Translations under genes and position numbers: made by a program
Shown: one piece after another, positions 54,977 through 64,000 of the stretch
Numbering within the stretch: the stretch's first letter is position 1
How the letters are laid out: each line of letters starts with the position of its first letter
The notes under the pieces: model-generated
What the model was told of the DNA's origin: nothing
Database searches by the model: none
What the model saw: the letters and a program-made list of their open reading frames with translations, nothing else
Source: JAUIAI01 sp049680625
GTDB taxonomy: Bacteria > Pseudomonadota > Gammaproteobacteria > Burkholderiales > Burkholderiaceae_E
Assembly: GCA_049680625.1 (NCBI GenBank)
Contig: JBAUID010000243.1
Coordinates: forward strand, 7,597 to 71,596
Direction: 5' to 3'
Length of the DNA stretch: 64,000 nucleotides

Positions 54977-56318
54977 CGAACCGAGTCGGCTGGCACTTGC
55001 CGACGAAATAGCATTCGCGGCGCAGGCGCTTGATTGGGTCCGTCAGGGCCATCCGTTACCCGATGATCTGGCGAGCCTCGCACGTGGTAAACAAGAGGCC
55101 CTGCCTCCCCGGTCGCGCGCAGCGGTTCGCGACATGACGTATCGCGCGTTGCGCCAGATGGGCCTGTGCCAGACCCTGTTGACCCAGTTGAACCGCCAGC
55201 CGCCTCACGGGTCAGTTCTGGCGTTGCAACTGGTTGCCCTGGAGCAGTTGATTAATCCGGTGCGTGACGAATTTACGATTGTCGATCAAGCGGTTCAGGC
55301 GGCCCGCGCCAAACGCTCAACCCGTGGTGCCACCGGCTTAATTAATGCCGTGCTGCGGCGCTTTTTGCGCGAACGTGATGCTTTACTTGACCGAGCCCGG
55401 GAAAACCTGGTCGGCCGATACAACTTTCCCCGCTGGTGGATCGAGCGTGTCCGCTCGGAATATCCCGATCATTGGGAGTCCGTGCTCGAGACTTTGAATC
55501 ACAGTGCGCCGATGACCCTGCGGGTGAACCGGCGACGTCAATCGGTTGACCAGTACTTGCTCGATTGTGCGTCAGTCGGGGTCAGCGCACGACGGGTTGG
55601 CCCGGACGCTGTTGTACTTGAGCAAGCCACCGATGTGAGCAAAGTGCCAGGTTTTCTGGATGGCCTGGTTTCGGTACAGGATGCCGGGGCACAACTGGCT
55701 GCTCACCTCCTCGATATTGATGATGGTATGCGGGTGCTAGACGCCTGCGCTGCGCCTGGCGGCAAGACGGCGCACCTGCTTGAACTGGCCAGCCTGGATA
55801 TGGTTGCCCTGGACAAAGATGCGGTTCGATTACAACGGGTTGATGAGAATCTTCGCCGGCTGGGTCTGCATGCTCAGGCTGGCCAGACCCGTCTCGTGGC
55901 GGCTGATGCCAGCCAGATCGATGACTGGCACGATGGCAGCGGATTTGACCGCATCCTGGTCGACGCGCCATGCACTGCGTCGGGTATTGTCCGCCGCCAT
56001 CCCGAGATTCGCTGGCTGCGACAACGTCGCGATATCGAGACACTTGCCGTGCAGCAGCAAAAAATACTGGCCGGACTTTGGCCGACGCTCAGGCCCGGTG
56101 GTAAATTGCTTTATGCCACGTGTTCGGTCTTTGCCGCTGAAGGCGAAGGTGTTGTTGATCGCTTTGTCGGCACCCAGAAAACTGCTCGCCGCCTATCGCT
56201 ATCTGGTCGGGTTGTCGTTGGTGCCGACCCGGAACCGATCAGTCAATTGTTACCCGTCGCCGATCACCATCGGGATCACGACGGTTTTTACTATGCGCTC
56301 ATTGAAAGAGTAACGTGA
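54966..56318 (+). CDS. rsmB: 16S rRNA (cytosine967-C5)-methyltransferase, probable non-canonical start
   Basis: NusB-like N-terminal domain plus a SAM methyltransferase. VLDACAAPGGKTAHLLEL is the SAM motif; catalytic cysteines are in DAPCTASG and YATCSVF. The reading frame is open from 54945 and encodes RsmB-like sequence (LALADEIAFAAQALDWVRQG..., LPPRSRAAVRDMTYRALRQ) well before the first ATG at 55134. No ATG, GTG or TTG lies in that stretch; CTG codons at 54966 and 54990 are the best candidates. I use 54966 (450 aa, a normal length). It overlaps the end of htpX by 11 bp. Confidence 0.9.
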   Translation: MAANEPSRLALADEIAFAAQALDWVRQGHPLPDDLASLARGKQEALPPRSRAAVRDMTYRALRQMGLCQTLLTQLNRQPPHGSVLALQLVALEQLINPVRDEFTIVDQAVQAARAKRSTRGATGLINAVLRRFLRERDALLDRARENLVGRYNFPRWWIERVRSEYPDHWESVLETLNHSAPMTLRVNRRRQSVDQYLLDCASVGVSARRVGPDAVVLEQATDVSKVPGFLDGLVSVQDAGAQLAAHLLDIDDGMRVLDACAAPGGKTAHLLELASLDMVALDKDAVRLQRVDENLRRLGLHAQAGQTRLVAADASQIDDWHDGSGFDRILVDAPCTASGIVRRHPEIRWLRQRRDIETLAVQQQKILAGLWPTLRPGGKLLYATCSVFAAEGEGVVDRFVGTQKTARRLSLSGRVVVGADPEPISQLLPVADHHRDHDGFYYALIERVT

Positions 56319-56914
56319 TCACCCGCTTCTTACCGGCTCTGGCGTTGGTCGTCGCATTGCTGGTTGGAGCTCCACCAACTCGCGCGGCCAATGCCATCGA
56401 AGTCACCAGTGCCTCGCTGACCCCGGCAATTACCGAGGCGCAATGGTTATTGTCGGCCGACTTCTACGTGCCAATTTCTGCACGCCTGAAAGAAGTCATG
56501 GAGCTGGGTATTCCAGTGCATTTTGTGGTCGAGTTCGAACTGAGCCGTGCGCGCTGGTACTGGAGTGACAAAACCCTGACTCAGCGCAGCCGTGACTACC
56601 GGCTGTCTTACCATCCGATAACACGTCGTTACCGACTGAAATTTTCTGGTCTGGTCCGGGAGTTTTTTTCGCTTGGTGAGGCTATTGCTGCGATGACCCG
56701 GATACGGGGCTGGGCAGTGGTGCCAACTCAATTCATAGATCCGGACAGAGAGTACGAATGGGCGCTCAGAATGCGCCTGGATTCGGGGCGGCTGCCGGGG
56801 CCGTTGCAGATTGATGTGATGAATAACCAGGACTGGAATCTCCAGGCAACATGGAAACGCTTCAAAATCAGACCGGGGACACCGGCAAAGAGCAGCGCGA
56901 CAAACGATCAGTAA
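56315..56914 (+). CDS. DUF4390 family exported protein
   Basis: 199 residues. A signal peptide ends near ...PPTRAANA. The body, with AQWLLSADFYVPISARLKEVMELGIPVHFVVEFEL and RARWYWSDKTL, is typical of DUF4390, found next to ntrYX in Betaproteobacteria. The GTG start overlaps the rsmB stop (GTGA). Role unknown; probably periplasmic. Confidence 0.88.
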   Translation: MITRFLPALALVVALLVGAPPTRAANAIEVTSASLTPAITEAQWLLSADFYVPISARLKEVMELGIPVHFVVEFELSRARWYWSDKTLTQRSRDYRLSYHPITRRYRLKFSGLVREFFSLGEAIAAMTRIRGWAVVPTQFIDPDREYEWALRMRLDSGRLPGPLQIDVMNNQDWNLQATWKRFKIRPGTPAKSSATNDQ

Positions 56915-59211
56915 ACCGGTTGCTGCGTTTCACCCTGATAGCAGCCAGTGCACTTGCGCTGGTGCTGCTGGTTCTGCTCGCCACAGCGACGTCCAATACC
57001 GAGTATTTTGCGCGCGCTTACCAGTGGTTGTTCTGGATTACCGTCGGCGTAACAGTCGGCTTGTTCGGACTGATTATCGAACTGTTGCGCCGGCTGCTCC
57101 AACGCTACCGACGTGGCCTGTTTGGCACCCGGCTGATGGCGCGGATGGCTATTTCGTTTAGCCTGATGATGTTGTTACCCGTGTTGCTGATTTACCTGGT
57201 GGCTGTAACCTTTGTCGGGCGATCTATTGAGTCGTGGTTCGATGTGCCGCTTGAGCGTGCGCTTGAATCGGGGCTGACGATGGGGCGGGCGACGCTCGAA
57301 GCGATGCGGTCGGATGTCAGGGCCAAGGCCAAGGCAATGGCCTTTGTGCTGTCCGAAGCACCACGCCGCCAACGCGCCGATCAGCTGATCAGCCTGAGCG
57401 CCCAGAATGTGGTTCCCGATGCCGCATTGTTCAACGGAAACGGTCAAGTCCTGGCCAGTTCAGGGGATCGATTTGCTCCCCTGGTGCCCGATCTGCCCAA
57501 TGCCGAGCAATTAAGAAGAGTCCGGGAGTCACGCGAATATGCCGAATTTGAGACTGATGCCGACCAGGAAGGCAGCCTCAAACTACGGATAATTGTCATC
57601 GTGGACGGCATCGGCCAGAATCTGGGCCAGGTGCAATATTTGCAGTTAATTGAGCCGGTGCCCAGGGCACTGGCCGAAAGCGCGGAAGCGATTGAAATGG
57701 GGCGCGCTGGTTACCAGCAGTTGTTGGAGTCCCGGGCCGGCCTCAAGCAATTGTTCCGGGTAACCCTGACCCTGATCTTCCTGTTGACTGCTTTTGCTGC
57801 TATCGCCGCCGCGTTTTTATTGTCCGGATGGTTAACCGGACCATTGTCTATGCTGGCAGCTGGTACGCGGGCGGTGGCGGAAGGTGATTTCCGCCCGGTA
57901 AAAGATTACTCCCGGCGCAGCGAGCTTGGGGTGCTGACGCAGTCGTTTAATGCCATGACCCGCCAACTCGAGGAAGCCCGCAACCTGGTCGACGCCAATC
58001 AACACGAACTAGAACAAGTGAACGCCCGCCTGGAAAGCGTGTTGTCAAATCTGACTGCCGGCGTGTTGGTGCTTGATTCAGAGTTTCGACTTGTACTGGC
58101 CAATCAGGGTGCTGAGCGAATGCTTGGCATCAGCACCTTTGAACACCTGGATCAGCCGATTTCGGAAATTGAACCGATTGCCAGGATCGCCGACGACATT
58201 CGTCAGGCATTTAGCGAACAGGCAGAAGCCGGCGCCGCCAGCTGGCAGCGGCAGTTCTCCTTAGAAAAGCCCGAGATATTTATTGGAGATAACGACCGCG
58301 AAGGCACCAACCTGCAGGCTGGACAGACAATTGTCGCGCGTGGTTCGATCCTGCCTGAGCGGCGGATCGGATATGTAATAGTTTTCGACGAAATTACTGA
58401 GCTCGTGTCGGCGCAGCGCGCCAATACCTGGGCTGAGGTTGCCCGTCGGCTGGCACACGAGTTTAAGAATCCGCTGACACCGATTCAGCTGTCGGCAGAA
58501 CGCTTACAGTTCAAACTGGCCTCTAAGCTCGAGGGCAAAGATGCGGAGATGCTCGAGCGCAGTTCAACCACGATCGTCAACCAGGTCGGTGCGCTAAAGG
58601 TGATGCTTGATGAATTTCGGGAATATGCCCGTTTGCCGGCAGCACGGCTTGAACCACTGGATCTGAACGGGTTAATTGAGGATGTGCTGGGTTTGTATCA
58701 GACCAGCGGACCAGGGGTTATCCCACGTGCCGGGCTAAGTGATGACGTCGTTCGGGTACAAGGGGATCAGACCCAACTGCGCCAATTGGTGCATAACCTG
58801 CTAAAAAACGCCCTGGAAGCTGTCGAAGGGGGCGCTGAGCCCCGGATCGAGATCAGTACGTCTAATATCACAACCAGCGGTGGGCAAAGCGCGGTGCGCC
58901 TCACGGTGAGCGACAATGGGCCCGGGTTTCCGCCAAAACTCCTGCCCAGGCTGTTTGAGCCCTATGTTTCGAGTAAATTAAAGGGCACTGGGTTGGGTCT
59001 TGCAATTGTAAAGAAAATCGCAGACGAACATGGGGCTAGAATTGAGGCGAACAACCTGGTTGCCGAAGCAGATTCGGGCGGCATGGGTTTCAGTGATTCG
59101 CCTGCAGACGAGGTGGTCATCGGAGCCCAGGTCGCGATCACATTTTCTAAACTTGCGAAAAACAGTGACCGCAATACAATGCATCACGATTCGCGAGAAA
59201 CTAACGCGTAA
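56851..59211 (+). CDS. ntrY: Sensor histidine kinase NtrY-like
   Basis: Membrane histidine kinase (786 aa) of the NtrYX family. N-terminal membrane helices precede a periplasmic or linker region. A membrane segment near residue 310 leads into HAMP, then PAS. The H-box LAHEFKNPLTPIQL has phospho-acceptor His536, and the C-terminal ATPase has NLLKNALEAVEGG and GTGLGLAIVKKI. It overlaps DUF4390 by 64 bp and precedes ntrX by 8 bp, so a single operon is likely. Confidence 0.94.
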   Translation: METLQNQTGDTGKEQRDKRSVNRLLRFTLIAASALALVLLVLLATATSNTEYFARAYQWLFWITVGVTVGLFGLIIELLRRLLQRYRRGLFGTRLMARMAISFSLMMLLPVLLIYLVAVTFVGRSIESWFDVPLERALESGLTMGRATLEAMRSDVRAKAKAMAFVLSEAPRRQRADQLISLSAQNVVPDAALFNGNGQVLASSGDRFAPLVPDLPNAEQLRRVRESREYAEFETDADQEGSLKLRIIVIVDGIGQNLGQVQYLQLIEPVPRALAESAEAIEMGRAGYQQLLESRAGLKQLFRVTLTLIFLLTAFAAIAAAFLLSGWLTGPLSMLAAGTRAVAEGDFRPVKDYSRRSELGVLTQSFNAMTRQLEEARNLVDANQHELEQVNARLESVLSNLTAGVLVLDSEFRLVLANQGAERMLGISTFEHLDQPISEIEPIARIADDIRQAFSEQAEAGAASWQRQFSLEKPEIFIGDNDREGTNLQAGQTIVARGSILPERRIGYVIVFDEITELVSAQRANTWAEVARRLAHEFKNPLTPIQLSAERLQFKLASKLEGKDAEMLERSSTTIVNQVGALKVMLDEFREYARLPAARLEPLDLNGLIEDVLGLYQTSGPGVIPRAGLSDDVVRVQGDQTQLRQLVHNLLKNALEAVEGGAEPRIEISTSNITTSGGQSAVRLTVSDNGPGFPPKLLPRLFEPYVSSKLKGTGLGLAIVKKIADEHGARIEANNLVAEADSGGMGFSDSPADEVVIGAQVAITFSKLAKNSDRNTMHHDSRETNA

Positions 59212-59219
59212 AAGGTTCC

Positions 59220-60053
59220 ATGGCCGAAATACTAGTAGTCGATGATGAAATCGGCATTCGAGAATTGCTTTCAGAAATTCTTGGGGATGAAGGTCACGTC
59301 GTTCTTGTTGCCGACAGTGCAGCACAAGCGCGTGAAATTCGTGAAAGCAATAATGTCGATTTAGTTCTTCTTGACATTTGGATGCCCGACACCGATGGCG
59401 TCACTCTTTTAAAAGAGTGGGCCACCACCGGACAGCTGACAATGCCAGTGATCATGATGTCGGGGCATGCGACTATTGATACGGCGGTTGAGGCCACCCG
59501 TATTGGTGCGCTCGATTTTCTTGAGAAGCCGATCACCTTGCAAAAGCTGCTTAGCGCAGTGCAGGCTGGTTTGCAAAGAAACCGTGCGCCAAATCCGGCA
59601 CAAATCGCCAACGGCATGTACCAGCGGCCTTATCCGCCGGTGGCCGGAAACACCGGGCGCCCGACGCAACTGCAGCCTGCCACTATGGGCGCGGCAGCGG
59701 CAGTGGTTGCCACACAAACAGTGGGCCACGGCGGCGCCGGGCTTCAGCCTGTGGCTGGTACTATGCCGTCCGCTTACATGCCGGGGCAACAAGACCCGCA
59801 GTTATACGGTAATCCGAACCTGCCACATTCGCGGCCTGGTTTTGTTGCTGCTTTTGACTTGCCGCTTGATATCCCGCTGCGTGAAGCACGTGATGCCTTT
59901 GAACGGGTTTACTTCGAACACCACCTGACCCGTGAACACGGCAGCATGACCCGGGTAGCCGAAAAAACCGGCTTGGAACGAACCCATTTGTATCGTAAAT
60001 TGAAGCAATTGGGCATCGATCTGGCGCGCGGTGCGTATCGCAATCGTGGCTGA
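59220..60053 (+). CDS. ntrX: NtrX-like response regulator lacking the AAA+ domain
   Basis: 277 residues. The receiver domain (1-120) has acidic pair Asp8/Asp9, phospho-acceptor Asp52 in LLDIWMPD, and a conserved lysine in FLEKP. A Pro/Ala/Gln/Gly-rich linker (about 125-215) follows. A Fis-type helix-turn-helix ends the protein: LREARDAFERVYFEHHL, MTRVAEKTGLERTHLYRKLKQLG. The central sigma-54 AAA+ ATPase of classical NtrX is absent, with no sign of frameshift. It may therefore regulate without sigma-54 activation. Confidence 0.9.
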   Translation: MAEILVVDDEIGIRELLSEILGDEGHVVLVADSAAQAREIRESNNVDLVLLDIWMPDTDGVTLLKEWATTGQLTMPVIMMSGHATIDTAVEATRIGALDFLEKPITLQKLLSAVQAGLQRNRAPNPAQIANGMYQRPYPPVAGNTGRPTQLQPATMGAAAAVVATQTVGHGGAGLQPVAGTMPSAYMPGQQDPQLYGNPNLPHSRPGFVAAFDLPLDIPLREARDAFERVYFEHHLTREHGSMTRVAEKTGLERTHLYRKLKQLGIDLARGAYRNRG

Positions 60054-60109
60054 GCGCTAACCGTTGGTGTTGGACCCGGCAGCAGGCTGCAGCCGGTTGC
60101 AAAGTGCCG

Positions 60110-60757
60110 TCAGGCCTGCTGCCAGCGTTGCACAAACAACCGGGCAACCCATACTGTTGCCAGGGTGCCAATTCCGATAAGCGTATATGTTGGCCACGAG
60201 GCGGGATCACCGATGGCTATTGCGCCTGTCCCGTGACTACCCACCGACACGCCGGCGACCCCAACCCATATTTTCACCAGGGTGGCCGGCAACATGCCAA
60301 TTAAGCCCGCCCACGCAAACTGCGTTGCGTTGACCCGGCTCATGCCGAACAAGTAGTTTTGCAAAGAAAAGGGTACCAGTGGCGAGAGCCGGGACAACAA
60401 CACCCCGCGCCATCCGAGATGTTCAATTATCCGGTTCATGCGATCTGCTGCTTCGTGTTGGTGACACAACCAGCCAACATGGCGGCCGGCGAACCGGCGA
60501 GCCAGGAAAAAGGCAGCAAGCGAACCTAACCAGGCACCCGCCAGCGCAATGGGGACACCCCACCACCCCCATAGGGCGCCGGCGCTCAGGGTAAAAACAG
60601 TGGCCGGAGCAAACACAATAACCGCCACGACGTACGCTGCAACAAAAGCGGCAATACCCGGATAGCCAGCTTCAAGGATATACCGGTGAGTTGTCACCAG
60701 CCATTCTGACAGCGGCAGACCAACCCACAGGGCGGCCAGCAGGCCAAACAATAGCAA
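60110..60757 (-). CDS. TVP38/TMEM64 (DedA-like, VTT domain) membrane protein
   Basis: 215 residues with about six hydrophobic segments. The VTT-domain signature is present: FAPATVFTLSAGALWGWWGVPIALAGAWLGSLAAFFLAR and LSRLSPLVPFSLQNYLFG. Members may move lipids. The first usable start is a TTG at 60757; no ribosome-binding site is obvious. Convergent with ntrX. Confidence 0.85.
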   Translation of the reverse strand: MLLFGLLAALWVGLPLSEWLVTTHRYILEAGYPGIAAFVAAYVVAVIVFAPATVFTLSAGALWGWWGVPIALAGAWLGSLAAFFLARRFAGRHVGWLCHQHEAADRMNRIIEHLGWRGVLLSRLSPLVPFSLQNYLFGMSRVNATQFAWAGLIGMLPATLVKIWVGVAGVSVGSHGTGAIAIGDPASWPTYTLIGIGTLATVWVARLFVQRWQQA

Positions 60758-60817
60758 CGCGGCGACGACTGCGCGTAATGGGGTGATTACCCTGATGATC
60801 GAACCGATGACGGACGG

Positions 60818-61849
60818 CTAGTTGGTATGCTGGCGAATCAGAGTACGCGCACCGTCGAGCAGTTTTTGCCCGTCAAAGCCGTCAGCTGTCACTTTTTTAA
60901 CCCATTGGGCTTCGACACTGGCCGCAGCCTTGCGAAAGACTTGAGTCTCTTCAGCGGAAACTGTGACCAGATGGTTCGAACGAAACGTGGCCATTTGATG
61001 CTGGGAACGGGTTTTATAACTGTTGCCTAACTGGGCCGAAGTTTGCAGGCCACCGTCACCGGTCAGTGCTTTTTTCAATTCGCTGGGCAGAGACTGATAG
61101 CGCTTCGGATTAATAGCGAGCATATGGGTCGTTGCATTCAGCGCGGGCGGGCCAAAGATCGTGTGATACATCGACTGCTCATTCAGACCAGCATCCGCGG
61201 CATCGTCCCATGGGGCCAGCACACCATCAATTGCCCGCTCTGTCAGCGCCGAAAGCGTGGATGCATCAGGCAGCATGACCGGCTTGGCACCGAGCGCGGC
61301 CAGTAATTTGGCTGCCTGGCGCGTTGGTACGCTCAGGCGCAGGTTCTTCATTGAGGCGATCGTGGACACCGGATGTCCACGGGTGTGAATAATTGTCGGC
61401 CCGCCGACGTGCAAGGCCAGTAGGTGCAGTCCGTCCAGCGCGTCAGCTGCGTAGGCTTGTACGTACTCCCAATACGCTTTGGATACTGCTTCCGGGTCGG
61501 TCAGAATAAACGGTAACTCAAAGGCTTCGAGCCGCTCGAGTTGTTTCCCTGTAAAACCAGGGCGGGTCCACACGATATCTACTTCGCCGTCGCGAACCTG
61601 GGCGAACAATTTGCTCGGTTCTCCGCCTAATGACATTGACGGATAGACGTCGATTCGAATTCGACCTTCTGACGCGTTCTCAACCCGCTTGATCCACGGT
61701 AGCAAGGTGTGGCGAAAATCGGCTGATTGCGGGCTGACCCAAGTGTGGAGCCTCAGGACAAAGTCGGTGGCATGGACCGGCCAGGAAAAGCCTAAGGTCA
61801 TGATGAAGGTTAGCAAAACGGCGATAAGCCTGCTGCGCGGCGGGTTCAT
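60818..61849 (-). CDS. TRAP transporter substrate-binding protein, DctP family
   Basis: 343 residues with a signal peptide (about residues 1-27, ending VHA). The DctP fold is seen in GGEPSKLFAQVRDGEVDIVWTRPGFTG and FELPFILTDPEAVSKAYWEY. SMKNLRLSVPTRQAAKLLAALGAKPV is the typical domain-2 start. The conserved arginine that binds substrate carboxylate lies in this segment (inference). No DctQ/DctM membrane genes are adjacent, so it is an orphan in this window. Confidence 0.9.
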   Translation of the reverse strand: MNPPRSRLIAVLLTFIMTLGFSWPVHATDFVLRLHTWVSPQSADFRHTLLPWIKRVENASEGRIRIDVYPSMSLGGEPSKLFAQVRDGEVDIVWTRPGFTGKQLERLEAFELPFILTDPEAVSKAYWEYVQAYAADALDGLHLLALHVGGPTIIHTRGHPVSTIASMKNLRLSVPTRQAAKLLAALGAKPVMLPDASTLSALTERAIDGVLAPWDDAADAGLNEQSMYHTIFGPPALNATTHMLAINPKRYQSLPSELKKALTGDGGLQTSAQLGNSYKTRSQHQMATFRSNHLVTVSAEETQVFRKAAASVEAQWVKKVTADGFDGQKLLDGARTLIRQHTN

Positions 61850-61876
61850 CCGTTTGGTCCTCCTCCAAAAATTATC

Positions 61877-61903
61877 GTTTGTCTGTTCTGAGTTTGTCTG
61901 TTC
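61877..61903. repeat. 12-bp direct repeat
   Basis: gtttgtctgttc occurs twice with a 3-bp spacer, upstream of the TRAP binding-protein gene. Confidence 0.7.
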
Positions 61904-62019
61904 GATTGCAACTTTGATTGCTGATCTGTTCGCGCAGCCAGAGCTGAATCGCTGCTACCGATTTGGTCACTGAACATCCGGCCAGGCCAGTAGCCGATCT
62001 GAACCCGATCAGTACCAAA

Positions 62020-62343
62020 TCAGGACTGCGTCTCGGGCATAGTAACAACGATCCCGGCAATTTCCTCAGTCATTTCGATTTGGCACGATAACCTGCTGTT
62101 ATCACGTTGCTCGGAACTTGTCTGTTCCAGCATTGCCAACTCATCAGACGTTGCTGGCGGTAGCTTATCGACCCAGGCGGGGTCGACATAAACATGGCAC
62201 GATGCGCAGGACAGGCAACCGCCGCACATGCCCTCAATGCCATCCAGGCCATCAAAAACGGCAGCCATCATCAGCGAATTTCCAGTTTCTACTTCCAGCG
62301 TGGAGCGGGTTCCATCATGTGCGATATAGGTGACTTCAGGCAT
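62020..62343 (-). CDS. Adrenodoxin-type [2Fe-2S] ferredoxin
   Basis: 107 residues. The cluster cysteines follow the C-x5-C-x2-C-...-C pattern: Cys40, Cys46, Cys49 (MCGGCLSCASCHVYV) and Cys87 (RLSCQIE). This is the type that serves cytochrome P450s or ring-hydroxylating oxygenases rather than the Isc ferredoxin. No partner oxygenase is adjacent. Cys43 is extra. Confidence 0.93.
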   Translation of the reverse strand: MPEVTYIAHDGTRSTLEVETGNSLMMAAVFDGLDGIEGMCGGCLSCASCHVYVDPAWVDKLPPATSDELAMLEQTSSEQRDNSRLSCQIEMTEEIAGIVVTMPETQS

Positions 62344-62500
62344 AAGACTCTAAGGATTGTCGAAGAAGCTCCCCCTGGGGGTTGCGTCGGGTTCGGTCCG
62401 GGCAACGCAGGAGGAATGGTCAGTGTCGGGAACAGATAATAGTCGATGAACCGGGTGAACAGGCTCTTTGCGGGGCTCTTGCAGGGTTTAGCCAGGCGGC

Positions 62501-62755
62501 TTAGTGAAGAGCCAGCGGGTGCTGCATGATGTTGTCGAAGCCGCTGAGGTAGTCGTCGATTTCTTCGTAGGTCAGGTCACTGTGGACGAGTTCGGCAACA
62601 TCTTCGCGAAAGCGGTCGGCCAGGGCACCACCGATAAAGGTTTCGCGCCGGGCTGTCTTATCCATTATCTCGAAGCCGCCGTGCACGTTAAGCGGGTCAC
62701 CTTCCAGCTCAAATTCCACCACGCAATAGCTTGGGCTGTTATAAATCATATTCAT
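62501..62755 (-). CDS. DUF3567 family protein
   Basis: 84 residues: MNMIYNSPSYCVVEFELEG, HGGFEIMDKTARRETFIGG and LADRFREDVAELV match DUF3567, a family I associate with Betaproteobacteria. Function unknown. A useful lineage marker. Confidence 0.85.
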   Translation of the reverse strand: MNMIYNSPSYCVVEFELEGDPLNVHGGFEIMDKTARRETFIGGALADRFREDVAELVHSDLTYEEIDDYLSGFDNIMQHPLALH

Positions 62756-62899
62756 CGCGAAGCGACTCCCTCAAAGTTGGCCGGTTGCATAAGAAAGAAC
62801 CGGTTTGAATGGTTATCGGCTCATCCGGAGGGTGGTTAAGCCTTGTCGATGCGATGAAGATAGCGTTAATGCCCGGCCAGATCAGTGGCTTAATTCCGC

Positions 62900-63127
62900 T
62901 TACAGTGACCTGAGTTTCCTGGGGCGGACTAGCGGTCGATAGCGGTCGATCAAATACCAGGCGCAGACAATAATCTGCACGGCCGACCCCAGGCAAATCG
63001 TAAAAAGACGCTGTTCTTTGTCGAAAAATTTGTTTCTGCTTGTTTGATCCCGTTCTTTTGCTGCAACATATCGCCGGTATGAAGCCCCGGGCTGATCGCA
63101 AACGCGTGAGAATCGGCATAACGCCAT
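62900..63127 (-). CDS. Doubtful small membrane protein
   Basis: 75 residues with one plausible membrane segment (LFTICLGSAVQIIVCAWYLI, about residues 40-59) followed by basic residues. No family, no clear ribosome-binding site. It could be chance. Confidence 0.25.
   Translation of the reverse strand: MALCRFSRVCDQPGASYRRYVAAKERDQTSRNKFFDKEQRLFTICLGSAVQIIVCAWYLIDRYRPLVRPRKLRSL
62931..62950. repeat. 10-bp tandem repeat
   Basis: agcggtcgat occurs twice in direct succession. Confidence 0.75.
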
Positions 63128-63235
63128 CTCCGGATGTGGTGAGGGTAGTGGTGTCCGCGACCACTGTTGCCTGCTAAACCAACGGGTATTGGCCTTTCTG
63201 TCTAGCGACCAAAAAAATTCTTAAAAGGAACAGCA

Positions 63236-64000
<765 letters not shown>

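Larger units (their letters stand above)
62756..63235. other. Intergenic region before the adhesin gene
   Basis: 480 bp. It holds one doubtful minus-strand frame (62900-63127) and a 10-bp tandem repeat at 62931-62950; otherwise nothing is recognised. Confidence 0.4.

Noticed and set aside
62739..63164. 141-residue minus-strand frame upstream of DUF3567
   Set aside because: It overlaps the DUF3567 start and reads as unstructured; no similarity recognised.

Overview
This window looks like a chromosomal segment from a betaproteobacterium, most likely of the order Burkholderiales. The reasons are gene order and family content. The order mnmG-rsmG-parA-parB-atpI-atpB-atpE-atpF-atpH-atpA is followed by rpmH-dnaA-dnaN-gyrB without recF. 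A DUF4390-ntrY-ntrX cluster follows def-fmt, htpX and rsmB, with dprA and DNA topoisomerase III nearby. Small families I associate mainly with Betaproteobacteria (DUF3567, DUF3717) are also present. No database search was run, so family names rest on motif recognition.

Layout. 1-6.6 kb (minus strand): the F1Fo ATP synthase operon, from atpI to a truncated atpA, behind a clear sigma-70-type promoter; then parB/parA and rsmG. 6.7-8.7 kb: mnmG. 8.7-11.4 kb: a gene-poor centromere-like region with four 16-bp parS sites, a hidden SelW-type selenoprotein gene with an in-frame TGA, and a decayed LysR regulator. 11.4-30.4 kb: metabolic and accessory genes. These include kefF/kefC, mmsA, a Cys-rich repeat peptide, pdxA, pckG, a 2-oxopentenoate hydratase-like gene, a DUF2817 peptidase-like gene, an unknown 430-residue protein, patatin, an asparaginase-domain protein, a thioesterase, an AbrB-family membrane protein and an E1 alpha/beta 2-oxoacid dehydrogenase pair.

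30.5-41.1 kb: the replication-origin neighbourhood. On the minus strand are mnmE-yidC-yidD-rnpA and rpmH; diverging on the plus strand are dnaA-dnaN-gyrB. Perfect DnaA boxes are visible between dnaA and dnaN. 41-46.8 kb: small membrane proteins and lipoproteins, an enoyl-CoA hydratase, nudC and a threonine/serine dehydratase. 46.9-60 kb: topB, dprA and a LysM protein on the minus strand, then def-fmt, htpX-rsmB-DUF4390-ntrY-ntrX on the plus strand. 60-64 kb: a TVP38 membrane protein, an orphan TRAP-type binding protein, a [2Fe-2S] ferredoxin, DUF3567, and the start of a large surface adhesin with a (CCAACA)n tract running off the window.

Functionally the window joins chromosome replication (dnaA, dnaN, gyrB), chromosome segregation (parAB plus parS), energy production (atp) and tRNA/rRNA modification (mnmE, mnmG, rsmG, rsmB). 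The most notable item is the selenoprotein: it is invisible to standard ORF calling and implies that the organism carries selenocysteine machinery elsewhere.
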